Source: Actinomycetales bacterium (GTDB lineage Bacteria > Actinomycetota > Actinomycetes > Actinomycetales > Actinomycetaceae). Taken from it: a stretch of DNA of 64,000 nt. The translations under genes were made by a program, and so were the position numbers. The DNA is taken from assembly GCA_015655375.1 (NCBI GenBank), contig JAATFD010000048.1:1-64000 (forward strand), read 5' to 3'. Shown one piece after another: positions 17,568 through 25,702 of this stretch. The notes beneath the pieces are model-generated. The model did no database searches, was not told the origin of the DNA, and was given only the letters and a program-made list of their open reading frames with translations. Numbering within the stretch: the first letter of the stretch is position 1; every line of letters begins with the position of its first letter.

Positions 17568-19373
17568 TCACTTGCTCCATTGCCACCGTTGGGGGTGGAA
17601 GGACGCGAGTGAATCCTGTTCGGTCCCCGTCAGCCCGTTCTTGATGACAGAAATCTGATAGACAGGATTGGGAAGCCACATCACGGGCAGGTTCTGCGCC
17701 GCGTACGCGGAGTACTTCTGCATGGCAGATGGATCGTTCGACTCCAATGTGGCCTGGATGAGTTGGTCGAACGTGTCATCGCTGTAGGACCCGAAGTTAG
17801 AGGCGGCACCGGTTGCCAGAATCCGCTCACCGGTGGGATACCCGCCGAAATACCATGACCCGGCAGTGCCGAAGTAGGACAGCTGCCACGAGCACTCCGA
17901 GTCGCTCGGTTCGCAGGCCGCTGTCGATCCGAGGACTGTGTTCAGAGGAGCGGACTCGAGAGTGAAGCCGACTCCCGCTGCCTCGAAGGTGGACTTCATC
18001 GAGGCGAACATGTTGTCCGTCTCCGTCGACCCACTTTGAGCAAGGACTGTGATTTCCAACCTTTGCCCGTCAGCGATTCCTTCTCCGCATGTGGCGCCCG
18101 TCTGACACACATAGATTCCATCCGATCCAAGCGTCCACCCATTCTGTTCAAGGAGGGCTTTGGCGGCGGCCGGGTCAAACGGGTAGGGGTTGTTCTTCTG
18201 CTCGTCAGAGAGGAATTCGTTGTCGGGGTTCTGCGGGACCGGGCCGTAGTCGGGGTTGGCCGCGCCGTTCCAGACGACCGTGGAGATCGAGTCTTGATCG
18301 ACGAGTTGTTGAAGGGCCTGACGAACATACAACTGGGAGAAGACCGCACCCATCTCGGGGTTGTTGAAGTTGTAGGGCATGTAGGTGATTGACCATCCGT
18401 CCCAATTCGACACCTCATAACCCAGCTCGGTGTACTGAGCCGTGTTGGTGAGCTCGCTGGTGGGGATATAGCCGTAATCGACCTCGCCGGAACGTACCGC
18501 CGCAACTTCAGCGTCGGAGCTCGTGAACGGCGAGAAGTTCACAGTCGTGATGTGCGCGGAGTCCTCGCCGTCATACGTACTGCTCTTGGTCAGAGTCACT
18601 CTGCCTGAATCGCTGAATGACGTCAGGGTGTAGGGGCCGTCGGTGACGTCAAAGAGAGGATTGTCCTGGTATCCGGCTGTGTCCTCGCCCTCTGCGATCA
18701 AATAGTCCCAAATGGCTTGAGCGCCCTCGGTCGTGCCAGCGAGGGACGGATCAGGCGTCCCCCCGTCCTCGGTGATGCTCCATGCGTGCACAGGAATGGG
18801 AGTGATCAGTGTCAGCTCAGTGGCGAGCAGCCACTGCTGGTTGTAGACCTTGTCGAAAGTGAGGACGACAGTCTGATTGTCAGGTGTCTCGACGTTGGTG
18901 ACGATGTCGGGCATCGCGCCCTTGCGGTAGCTCGCCCATTCGTCGGTGTTCGCGCGCACCAGGTCGAACCAGAACGCCACGTCTGCAGAAGTGACGGGCG
19001 TGCCATCGGACCACGTGCGGGTGCCGAGGGCGATCGTGGCGGACAAGCCGTCCTCGGAGAAGTCGACGGTGTCGGCCACATCCGCGGTGGAAACTCGCTC
19101 GACCGAGCCCGTTGACCCGTCATAGGCCACAAGAGGCTCGTACATCGTGTCGATCAACGACAAGTTGTGGGTCGCAAGCTTCCCTGACACGGCAAGTGGC
19201 ATAAGCCAATTCGGCGTGGCGTTCGCAGGCAGTGCGTAGGTGACTTCATCGCTCTGTTCTGCGCCAGTTCCTGTGCTGGAGCCGGTACAGCCTGCGAGAA
19301 GTGCAGCGATCACTGCGACACCCACGGCGGAAACGCCGAGTCGGCGCCCCGACTGGGCCGATGACGTAAACAT
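17568..19373 (-). CDS. Peptide ABC transporter substrate-binding lipoprotein (SBP family 5)
   Basis: The 601-residue exported lipoprotein has a basic-hydrophobic signal and lipobox LLAGC (Cys about 29). A Ser/Thr/Gly-rich linker follows, then a family 5 solute-binding protein of normal length with LSLIDTMYEPLV near the N-terminus and WSDGTPVTSADVAFWFDLV in domain I. It captures the ligand (peptide, glycopeptide or another molecule) outside the membrane and passes it to the DppB/DppC-type permeases. As the first gene of a seven-gene leftward operon, it faces the ROK regulator across a 136-base divergent region. Confidence 0.93.
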   Translation of the reverse strand: MFTSSAQSGRRLGVSAVGVAVIAALLAGCTGSSTGTGAEQSDEVTYALPANATPNWLMPLAVSGKLATHNLSLIDTMYEPLVAYDGSTGSVERVSTADVADTVDFSEDGLSATIALGTRTWSDGTPVTSADVAFWFDLVRANTDEWASYRKGAMPDIVTNVETPDNQTVVLTFDKVYNQQWLLATELTLITPIPVHAWSITEDGGTPDPSLAGTTEGAQAIWDYLIAEGEDTAGYQDNPLFDVTDGPYTLTSFSDSGRVTLTKSSTYDGEDSAHITTVNFSPFTSSDAEVAAVRSGEVDYGYIPTSELTNTAQYTELGYEVSNWDGWSITYMPYNFNNPEMGAVFSQLYVRQALQQLVDQDSISTVVWNGAANPDYGPVPQNPDNEFLSDEQKNNPYPFDPAAAKALLEQNGWTLGSDGIYVCQTGATCGEGIADGQRLEITVLAQSGSTETDNMFASMKSTFEAAGVGFTLESAPLNTVLGSTAACEPSDSECSWQLSYFGTAGSWYFGGYPTGERILATGAASNFGSYSDDTFDQLIQATLESNDPSAMQKYSAYAAQNLPVMWLPNPVYQISVIKNGLTGTEQDSLASFHPQRWQWSK

Positions 19374-19509
19374 GATGCCCTCCTGGTGGATCCAATCGAC
19401 GGGTTCGAGGTGCTCGACGACCCACGCCGAAGGTACAGCAATTGGCCGAAGTTAGTAAAATAATCGTCAGAACTGTCTCAAAAATGTTTTTGTTGTATCG
19501 TAAGAAGTT
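19374..19509. promoter_or_regulatory. Divergent promoter/operator region between the ABC operon and the ROK regulator
   Basis: The 136 bases separate two divergent starts. The half next to the regulator (about 19440-19505) is strikingly AT-rich, with TTAGTAAAATAAT and runs of A and T, against an otherwise GC-rich background. ROK regulators usually bind AT-rich palindromes at such sites, so control of both genes from here is likely. No exact promoter boxes or operator half-sites are assigned. Confidence 0.45.
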
Positions 19510-20646
19510 GTGAGCAACAGAAAAAGTTCCAGTACCGAGAACGCGGTTCTCACAGTCATTGGGTCCGGCCGAGCCCGCTCACGCCGAGACGTTGCGGAGA
19601 TCCTCGGGTTGTCCGCATCGACGGTGTCCCAGCATGTGCAATCTCTCCTTGAGAAGTCACTGATCGAGGAAGGGCCCGGCGCTGCCTCGAGTGGAGGCCG
19701 CCGCCCGCGGGAACTCCACCTCGTGGGCAACACCGCCTTGCTCGGGATGATCGATCTTGGGGGTGCTCACGCCCGGCTCGGCATTGCCCGGCGCGGAGGC
19801 GGCCTCACCGCAACCACTGAAATTCCCATTTCTCTGGGCGATGGGGCAGACCGCGTGCTCACCCAAACCGCCCATGCACTGAGAAAGCTCGCGGACGGCA
19901 CGCCCCTTGCTGGAGCCGGCATCGCCTTGCCGGGACCAGTGGGCATTCCAAACCGGGGAGTCAGCAGCCCGTCACGCATGCCCGGTTGGGGTGGCGTCGA
20001 TATCGCGGCGCTGTTCGAGGCCGAGATCGGCGTGCCGGTCGTCGTTGAGAATGACGCCAACGCCATGGCACTGGGCGAGCATTTCGCACGGTCTCCACGA
20101 GCGACGAACTCGGTGACCATCAAGGCTGGAACGGCTATCGGAGCAGGCATCGTGATCGACGGCCATATCTTTCGCGGAGCCATCGGTACTGCAGGGGAAA
20201 TCACTCACACCCGTGTGGAAGCTGCCGGTGCCTTGATGTGTTCTTGCGGCAACCGAGGATGCCTGGAGACTGTGTCGTCCGGCGCGGCTCTCGTGCGTCT
20301 GCTCCGCGAGAAAGGCCTCGATGTGAGCTCAACCGCGGACGTTCTCACCCTCGTGCGCAACGCCGATCCCGAGGCGACCGCGCTTGCTCACACCGCTGGC
20401 CAACACCTCGGGGAAGTCATGTGTGCCGTCGTCAATTTCTTCAACCCCGACGCGATCTACCTCGGCGGCGCGCTCTCCACGCTCGAGCCGTTCGTCTCTG
20501 CCATCCGCAGTCAGATCTACGAGGGCGCACACCCCCTGATGACTCGCGATCTCGACATCAGCCCGGCTCTCCTCGGGGCCGACGCGAGCCTCGTCGGTAC
20601 CTCACGCGAGATCAACGAGAGTCTTGCACGCGAAAGCACTGACTAA
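19510..20646 (+). CDS. ROK-family transcriptional regulator (NagC/Mlc type)
   Basis: The 378-residue protein has an N-terminal winged helix-turn-helix (about 20-65: SRRDVAEILGLSASTVSQHV). A ROK sugar-sensing domain follows, with GAGIALPGPV, VVENDANAMALGEH, GTAIGAGIV and the zinc motif CSCGNRGCLE. Such proteins repress sugar-uptake or catabolic genes and release DNA on binding a sugar ligand. The start is GTG at 19510. It is divergent from the peptide-transport operon, which itself encodes a ROK kinase, so I infer that it controls that operon in response to a sugar or sugar phosphate derived from the imported molecule. Confidence 0.9.
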   Translation: MSNRKSSSTENAVLTVIGSGRARSRRDVAEILGLSASTVSQHVQSLLEKSLIEEGPGAASSGGRRPRELHLVGNTALLGMIDLGGAHARLGIARRGGGLTATTEIPISLGDGADRVLTQTAHALRKLADGTPLAGAGIALPGPVGIPNRGVSSPSRMPGWGGVDIAALFEAEIGVPVVVENDANAMALGEHFARSPRATNSVTIKAGTAIGAGIVIDGHIFRGAIGTAGEITHTRVEAAGALMCSCGNRGCLETVSSGAALVRLLREKGLDVSSTADVLTLVRNADPEATALAHTAGQHLGEVMCAVVNFFNPDAIYLGGALSTLEPFVSAIRSQIYEGAHPLMTRDLDISPALLGADASLVGTSREINESLARESTD

Positions 20647-20670
20647 CGCTCCCACGGGGCGCCTCTGGGT

Positions 20671-20797
20671 GCCGGTGCACCAGCCTGACCCTCGACGGCT
20701 CGGGACACTGCGCCGATCGGTCTCCGCGAGCGTCCTCGTCGACGAGTCAGCAGGTGCAGGAGAGCGCGTCTCAGGGTCGAAACCCAGATTGCCTCAC
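20671..20797 (+). repeat. Diverged intergenic repeat, copy A (left flank of the fix/cai block)
   Basis: This ~127-bp segment is a diverged direct repeat of 34912-35040. Three identical anchors keep their spacing to within one base in each interval: GCCGGTGCACC (start of repeat), GAGCGTCCTCGTCG about 58 bases on, and TTGCCTCAC at the end. GGAGAGCGCG versus GGAGAACGCG lies between them. No gene is visible inside it. Its two copies lie on either side of the 14-kb fix/cai-like block. Confidence 0.65.
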
Positions 20798-20844
20798 GGT
20801 GGAAAAGTCGACTGGCCTCGACGTGATGCCGAAGTGGTTCTCAC

Positions 20845-20912
20845 CGTGGTGCAACGAATGCATCGTGGTGCAGCTGTACAACGCCGCACCACGACGAAAA
20901 GGCCGCACCACG
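20845..20912. repeat. Symmetric nested palindrome (CGTGGTGC x2 / GCACCACG x2)
   Basis: CGTGGTGC occurs at 20845 and 20864, and its complement GCACCACG at 20886 and 20905. All four are arranged exactly symmetrically about 20878.5, so two nested 8-bp stems can form. The element lies 43-110 bases beyond the fixX stop, so it may end or stabilise the fix transcript. No T-run follows, which makes it a weak intrinsic terminator. Confidence 0.5.
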
Positions 20913-20954
20913 AAGTGGGCACGACCGGCCGGTCCCACCAACGGCCGCGCCGCC

Positions 20955-21248
20955 TCACCCCTCCCGATACGAAATCCCGAATCCACCCCTCGGATAGTGC
21001 CACGTCAACGTTCCCGGCGGAGCGATGGCCAAACAGGTCCCGCACTCCAGACACGCGGCATACTCCACCGAGATCCTCCCGTCCTCCTCCTCTGAATAGA
21101 CATGGGCGGGGCACACCGCAACCAAGAGTTTGCCGGCGCCAGTCGAACGCGCTAGGTCTTGATTGATCTCGATGTGGTTGTCCTCCTCATCGGTCATATA
21201 GGAGTCGCGGGCCAGCCGTTCGGGCACGGAACCCAAGATCTGTGTCAT
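20955..21248 (-). CDS. fixX: Ferredoxin-like protein of the FixABCX electron-transfer complex
   Basis: The 97-residue protein is the usual FixX size. Four cysteines are suitable for one [4Fe-4S] cluster: Cys46 (AVCPAHVY) and Cys66/69/72 (CLECGTC). FixX passes electrons between the FixC flavoprotein and its quinone partner. I chose the ATG at 21248 (MTQILGS), preceded by an AGGA ribosome site, rather than 21266, which would overlap that site. It follows fixC by 14 bases and ends the leftward fixABCX operon. In Escherichia coli such a set serves carnitine reduction together with CaiA. Confidence 0.93.
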   Translation of the reverse strand: MTQILGSVPERLARDSYMTDEEDNHIEINQDLARSTGAGKLLVAVCPAHVYSEEEDGRISVEYAACLECGTCLAIAPPGTLTWHYPRGGFGISYREG

Positions 21249-21262
21249 GTTCCTGATTCCTT

Positions 21263-22570
21263 TCACAATGCCCGCATCGCGGCCCAGCCGTCGCGAGCCA
21301 GAGCCATCAGCCCGATGCCCGACCTCTTGAGCGCTTGACGCGCCACCCCCACGATGTGACGACGCGGAGTCGTGTCCAGATCGAACATCCCGTGGAGCAC
21401 GTCTGCGAGCAGAAGCCCATAGCCCTCATACATGCGCGGCGTCTCAAGGAACTTCGGGGCTCGTCGATATAGTTCCATGTCTGCACCGACGTAGCTGCCC
21501 TTGAGCTCGTCGAGATACCGGTCCATGGACGACTGGGAGAAGTCCCCCACGTCCAGGGCCGCAGCGATCGTCTTTGCCGCGGCGAGCGCACTGCCTGCCG
21601 CCAGGTCCATCCCCCGGATCGTCAGTCCGGTGTTGAGCGTGAAGCCCCCGGCATCTCCGATGATCAGAAGGCCCGGCCGCGTCAGATCGTGGCTCGCCAT
21701 GGCGGGACCGTCCTCGATGGTCAGATGGCATCCGTACTCCGACAGCTCCCCTCCTTCGATCAGCGGAGCGATCGCGGGATGCGAGAGGAACAGGTCGTGA
21801 ACGTCGGAAGAGACCAGGTGCTTCGCCTCGAGGTCATCGAGACGAAGCACCACACCGACCGAAATGGACTCCGTGTTCGTGTACAGGAATCCCCCACCAG
21901 CGCACCCTTGCGTCGCCTCGCCGACAACCGCGTAGGCCACACCTTCCCCCGGCGAGGAGTGGAAACGCTGCTCGATCGTGTCACGAGGAAGATTGATGAC
22001 CGACTTCACGCCGACCGCCAGGTGCTGCCAAGGTTCCTTGGCCCGGATGCCGGCCTGCTGGGCGATGAAGGAATTCACGCCATCTGCTGCCACGACCACG
22101 CGCGAACGAAGTTCGTCCTCGCCTGCGCGCACTCCCACCACCACGCCGCCCTCGACCAGGAGGGAATCGACCTTGATGCCGGGCATCACCGTGACTCCGG
22201 CCTCTTCGCACTGCTCGACGAGCCAGGCGTCGAGCTTCGCGCGCAAGACTGACACCGCGTTGACTGGGTCTGCCAAACGCTGGTCCCAATAGTCGATGTT
22301 CACCGCTGAGGATTCGTTGAGAAACGACACGACATTGCGAGTGATGCGTCGCTCCACGGGAGCCCGTTCCACGAAGCCGGGGAACACCTCTTCCATCACC
22401 CGGCAATAGAAGACCCCACCTGACAGGTTCTTCGACCCCGGTTCCGCGCCGCGCTCAATGAGAACGACCGACCGCCCCTCCTGTGCCAGCTGATATGCGC
22501 AGACCGCCCCTGCAACTCCACCACCGATGACGATGACGTCGAAGACGTCTTCCTCCTCTTCCTCGGACAT
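21263..22570 (-). CDS. fixC: FixC flavoprotein (ETF-quinone oxidoreductase family)
   Basis: The 435-residue FAD protein matches the FixC length. It has the dinucleotide fold IVIGGGVAGAVCAYQLA at about 13-29, GSKNLSGGVFY, VVAADGVNS and the C-terminal FAD segment LLIIGDAGGFTLNTGLTIRGMD. It lacks a long iron-sulfur tail because that function is carried by FixX, encoded next. It links the electron-transfer flavoprotein pair FixAB with the membrane quinone/ferredoxin side. The acidic N-terminus (MSEEEEED) is unusual but short. Confidence 0.94.
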   Translation of the reverse strand: MSEEEEEDVFDVIVIGGGVAGAVCAYQLAQEGRSVVLIERGAEPGSKNLSGGVFYCRVMEEVFPGFVERAPVERRITRNVVSFLNESSAVNIDYWDQRLADPVNAVSVLRAKLDAWLVEQCEEAGVTVMPGIKVDSLLVEGGVVVGVRAGEDELRSRVVVAADGVNSFIAQQAGIRAKEPWQHLAVGVKSVINLPRDTIEQRFHSSPGEGVAYAVVGEATQGCAGGGFLYTNTESISVGVVLRLDDLEAKHLVSSDVHDLFLSHPAIAPLIEGGELSEYGCHLTIEDGPAMASHDLTRPGLLIIGDAGGFTLNTGLTIRGMDLAAGSALAAAKTIAAALDVGDFSQSSMDRYLDELKGSYVGADMELYRRAPKFLETPRMYEGYGLLLADVLHGMFDLDTTPRRHIVGVARQALKRSGIGLMALARDGWAAMRAL

Positions 22571-22576
22571 CGGCTT

Positions 22577-23452
22577 CTACCTCAGAGCCATCGTCAGTGC
22601 TGGAAGGACATCGGCGAGGTCGCCGACGATGCCATAGTCAGCCTCCGCGAAGATCGGAGCCTCCCCATCGGAGTTGATGGCCACCACCGTGTGGGACCCG
22701 GACATTCCCGCCACGTGCTGGATCTGACCCGAGATCCCCACGGCGACGTACAGGTCGGGGGACACATGGGCTCCCGAGACCCCGACGTAGCGGTCCTTCG
22801 GCATCCATCCCACGCCCTCGGCCAGTGGCCGTGAGCACGCGAGTTCCGCGCCGAGAGCCCCTGCGAGGTCCCGAGCAAGCTGGAGCTCCGACTCCTCCTT
22901 GAATCCACGACCGGCGGACACGATCCGTTTAGCGGCGCTCAGATCAGCCGGAGCGCCCGGTTGAGTCTTCTCCCCCATGATCCGCGCCGCATGCGTCTCC
23001 TGCAGGTTCACCGACGTAACAGTGCCCGCCGCCTCCTCCGCAAGGTCTGCGCCGCCTGCGGTCACGATGACGACAGGGCCGGGAGCTGTCAGCTCTTCCT
23101 CAGCGATGCCGCCGAAGCGCGACACGGTGAAGACGCCGTCGTCATGCCCGATCAGATTCGTCAGCACCGGTGCGCACAGGTGAGCGGCGACTGCACCCGC
23201 AATGACTCGATCCGCAGGGCGATCGGCCACAAGGACGACGTCGCCCGGGCCGGCCTCGACGATCCCGGCAACCGCTGGAGCCGATGCTTCAAGAGGGGTT
23301 CCCGGGTCGATGGCGACATGGATCGTCTCCTCACCCACTGAGGGAACGAGAGCCCCCACGGCAACGATCTTCACAGCGCCCCCGATCTGCCGGGCAGTAT
23401 CCACCAGGGCGGAGACCTGCGATGTGGTGGTGATGATCCACGAGGTGGTCAT
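22577..23452 (-). CDS. fixB: Electron-transfer flavoprotein alpha subunit FixB
   Basis: The 291-residue alpha-type ETF has the characteristic FAD-binding C-terminus: SAGRGFKEE, the segment ACSRPLAEGVGWMPKDRYVG, PDLYVAVGISGQIQHVAGM and VVAINSDGEAPIFAEADYGIVGDL. The open frame runs upstream into fixA, but that extension is the antisense-like Arg-rich shadow of fixA. The ATG at 23452, preceded by AAGGAA, is the sensible start. With FixA it forms the heterodimer that delivers electrons to an acyl-CoA dehydrogenase such as the CaiA homologue in this window. Confidence 0.94.
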   Translation of the reverse strand: MTTSWIITTTSQVSALVDTARQIGGAVKIVAVGALVPSVGEETIHVAIDPGTPLEASAPAVAGIVEAGPGDVVLVADRPADRVIAGAVAAHLCAPVLTNLIGHDDGVFTVSRFGGIAEEELTAPGPVVIVTAGGADLAEEAAGTVTSVNLQETHAARIMGEKTQPGAPADLSAAKRIVSAGRGFKEESELQLARDLAGALGAELACSRPLAEGVGWMPKDRYVGVSGAHVSPDLYVAVGISGQIQHVAGMSGSHTVVAINSDGEAPIFAEADYGIVGDLADVLPALTMALR

Positions 23453-23478
23453 GACTGTTCCTTTCCTTGCCGGTTCGC

Positions 23479-24231
23479 TCACAGGACTCCGTCGGCGCGC
23501 ATCGCGGCGACAAGTTCGGTGGCATCGGCAACGATCCTGTTCTGACGGGTGTGGCCGACTGGGCGGGAGCCCCCGACCCGGTTCACCACGATGTCTGCGA
23601 GCCCGAGGTCGGCACTGGCGACCGACTCCACGGGCTTCTTTCCGGCCGAGAGGATGTCCTTCATCCCGGGCACCTTCGCCTTGACGGCATCCGCTGCGAT
23701 CGCGGCGACCACGGGGCCGGTGACTTCCACCGTGCGCGAGCCCGTCGCCGTTTCCTGGGTGAGTGTCCACCCGTCCTCAGCCGCCTCGATCCGCGAGACC
23801 CCCTCGAAGCACGGCCATCTGAGGAATCCGGCCGCAAGGGCGGGAACCATCTTGGCGTTCTCGTCGATCGAGGCGTCTCCGGTCAGCACCAGATCGACGC
23901 CGCCGACGCGGGTGACCAAATCCGCGAGCGCCTGGCCAACTTTCGTCAGGTTCCACCCTGCCGCCTCGTCCTCGGCGATCACCACCCCGCGATCGAGCCC
24001 GCGCGACATCGCGGCTTTCTTCGCCATCGACCCCGCCACATCAGAGGTGCCGACGGACACCCCAACGAGCTCGGTGCCTGTGGCACCGGCCAGATCCCGA
24101 CCGACCTGGATGGCCACCGGGTCGTATTCGCTCACACCGGGTTTGGCCCGGCTCCAGTCGACCGCGCCATCAGCGCCGACGATGGCCCCCTGCGGATTCG
24201 ACGCATATTTGTAGGCGACAACGATCGTCAT
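23479..24231 (-). CDS. fixA: Electron-transfer flavoprotein beta subunit FixA
   Basis: The ~250-residue beta-type ETF begins MTIVVAYKY and contains the beta-subunit segments SEYDPVAIQVGRDL, LVLTGDASIDENAKMVPALAAGFL and VVAAIAADAVKAKVPGMKDILSAGKKP. This last is the ETF-beta signature region with the recognition loop that contacts dehydrogenases. GTG at 24243 is an alternative start, but it would sit directly on the GGAGAG ribosome site, so ATG 24231 is preferred. It is the first gene of the fix operon, divergent from the TetR gene. Confidence 0.94.
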   Translation of the reverse strand: MTIVVAYKYASNPQGAIVGADGAVDWSRAKPGVSEYDPVAIQVGRDLAGATGTELVGVSVGTSDVAGSMAKKAAMSRGLDRGVVIAEDEAAGWNLTKVGQALADLVTRVGGVDLVLTGDASIDENAKMVPALAAGFLRWPCFEGVSRIEAAEDGWTLTQETATGSRTVEVTGPVVAAIAADAVKAKVPGMKDILSAGKKPVESVASADLGLADIVVNRVGGSRPVGHTRQNRIVADATELVAAMRADGVL

Positions 24232-24243
24232 GCTTTCGTTCAC

Positions 24244-24431
24244 TCTCCTTGTTCCGTAGCTGTGTGCAGATGACGGGCATCCGTGCCCTGACGCGTGCGA
24301 TCCGGGGGCCCACGAACACGAGCGTGAACACTGTCATCAGCACAGGTGAGCATCCGATGGGCGCCGGTCTGCAGGGGTTGCGATGTTACGATCGAAAGTG
24401 ACGTTTTCGGGATCTGGAAGGGGAACACATC
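24244..24431. promoter_or_regulatory. Divergent regulatory region between fixA and the TetR gene
   Basis: This 188-base region drives fixA leftward and the TetR gene rightward. Near its right end, 24393-24409 reads CGAAA-7 bases-TTTCG, an imperfect palindrome 30 bases before the TetR start. It is a reasonable TetR operator candidate, on weak evidence. The caiABC-like operon starts elsewhere (34393), so whether one regulator controls both operons cannot be decided here. Confidence 0.35.
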
Positions 24432-25076
24432 ATGCAGACCTCGACGATGTTCGAGACCCAACGCGGTCGGCCTCGCAATGAGAACGCCGATCACAGAATC
24501 CTCAGGGCGACTCTCGACCTCTACGGCGAGGCCGGCTGGCACGGCGTGAACCTGACGAAGATCGCCACGTTGGCGGGAATCGGCAAGTCCAGCATGTATG
24601 CCCGGTGGACGGATCGGGAGTCCCTGTTGCTTGATGCCTTCCAGGCCTTCGTTCATCCGCTTCCCCCGGTGGGATCGAGCCCCCGGGAGATCCTTCTCAA
24701 CGAGGCGACCTACCGCCTCCACACCTACCTTGAGGAGAACTCCAAGGCCGTGCGCCGCGTATTCGTCGAGATGGCCAGCTCGGACCAACCGATCATTCGC
24801 ACCGTCCACGACTACGTGTTCGCCGACCCCATGCGACGGATCCGTTGTCGGCTCTGGAGCTTCAAGTCCGACGGCGCGCTTCCCGGAGCACTCTCCGTGA
24901 CTCGGCTGCTCGACGCGGTCGAGGGTTCGGTCCTCATGCGCACGTTCTGCCTCTCGCCCGACGACGTCGAATGCTTCCTCACCGAGATCCCCGAGTACGC
25001 CGAGTCCCTGGTCGACGACCAGCTCCTGATGCTGCGCTCCGCCCATCACGCGGTCGCCTCCCCCGTCGCCGTGTGA
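24432..25076 (+). CDS. TetR-family transcriptional regulator
   Basis: The 214-residue protein has a typical TetR N-terminal helix-turn-helix (about 20-66: RILRATLDLYGEAGWHGVNLTKIATLAGIGK in spaced elements, then SSMYARWTDRESLLLDAF). Its helical C-terminal ligand domain has no recognisable specificity. It is the only rightward gene within the fix/cai-like block, placed between the two leftward gene groups and divergent from fixA. Its last 31 bases overlap the 3' end of the convergent hydrolase gene. It probably senses a pathway CoA ester or the free substrate and controls fixABCX. Confidence 0.9.
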   Translation: MQTSTMFETQRGRPRNENADHRILRATLDLYGEAGWHGVNLTKIATLAGIGKSSMYARWTDRESLLLDAFQAFVHPLPPVGSSPREILLNEATYRLHTYLEENSKAVRRVFVEMASSDQPIIRTVHDYVFADPMRRIRCRLWSFKSDGALPGALSVTRLLDAVEGSVLMRTFCLSPDDVECFLTEIPEYAESLVDDQLLMLRSAHHAVASPVAV

Positions 25077-25702
25077 CCCGACCGGGGATTGCCCCCGAGA
25101 AAGCGATCTCGCTCTTTCTCGACCCCCAGCGTCGAGCGCGCGCCGTGGCCCGGGAGGATTTCCAATCCGCTCGGCAGTGAACCAATCCGAGCCAACGATC
25201 GCTCGAGGTCCGTGCCGTTTCCGCGGATGAAGTCCGAGCGGCCGATGCCCTGGGCGAACAAGGTGTCGCCCGTGACGATGATGTCGTCATCGACCAAACA
25301 GATGCTCCCCGGGGTGTGGCCAGGGACCTCGAGGACGCGCAAGCCATGATCACCCCACTCGACCATGTCACCGTCCTTCAGCCCCCGGCCGACCCCGGTG
25401 ACCCGGTAGTCGAGCCCGACCTCGTCGAACCCACTGAGATGCGGATCCGCTAGGGCGGCGACATCCTGACGTCCGCACCACACGGGCGCACCGGTGGCGG
25501 CGACGACCTCGTTCACCACCCCGATGTGGTCACTGTGGCAGTGGGTGAGGACGATCGCGGCAACGGACACGTCCCCCAGCCAGTCCAACAACAGGCCGGG
25601 TTCCGCTCCCGGGTCAACCACGAGAGTCTGACCGCCGCTCATCAGGGCGTAGCAATTCGCCCGATAGTCCCCGAAGGGAACGGACCGGATCGATCGGATC
25701 AT
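25046..25702 (-). CDS. Metallo-beta-lactamase-fold hydrolase (glyoxalase II-like)
   Basis: The 218-residue protein has HCHSDHIG (the HxHxDH metal motif) near residue 54, VPGHTPGS, VTGDTLF and LPGHGARS, the full set of dinuclear-metal residues of the glyoxalase II branch. Such enzymes often hydrolyse thioesters. In this operon a CoA-thioester hydrolase or detoxifying role is possible but unproven. It overlaps the upstream MFS gene by 4 bases, so it is co-translated with the cai-like genes. Its 3' end overlaps the convergent TetR gene. Confidence 0.88.
   Translation of the reverse strand: MIRSIRSVPFGDYRANCYALMSGGQTLVVDPGAEPGLLLDWLGDVSVAAIVLTHCHSDHIGVVNEVVAATGAPVWCGRQDVAALADPHLSGFDEVGLDYRVTGVGRGLKDGDMVEWGDHGLRVLEVPGHTPGSICLVDDDIIVTGDTLFAQGIGRSDFIRGNGTDLERSLARIGSLPSGLEILPGHGARSTLGVEKERDRFLGGNPRSGHTATGEATA

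Noticed and set aside
20647-20954. Small gene between the ROK regulator and fixX
   Set aside because: Open frames there are short, Arg/Pro-rich and overlap the intergenic repeat and palindrome; none has a ribosome site or family match.
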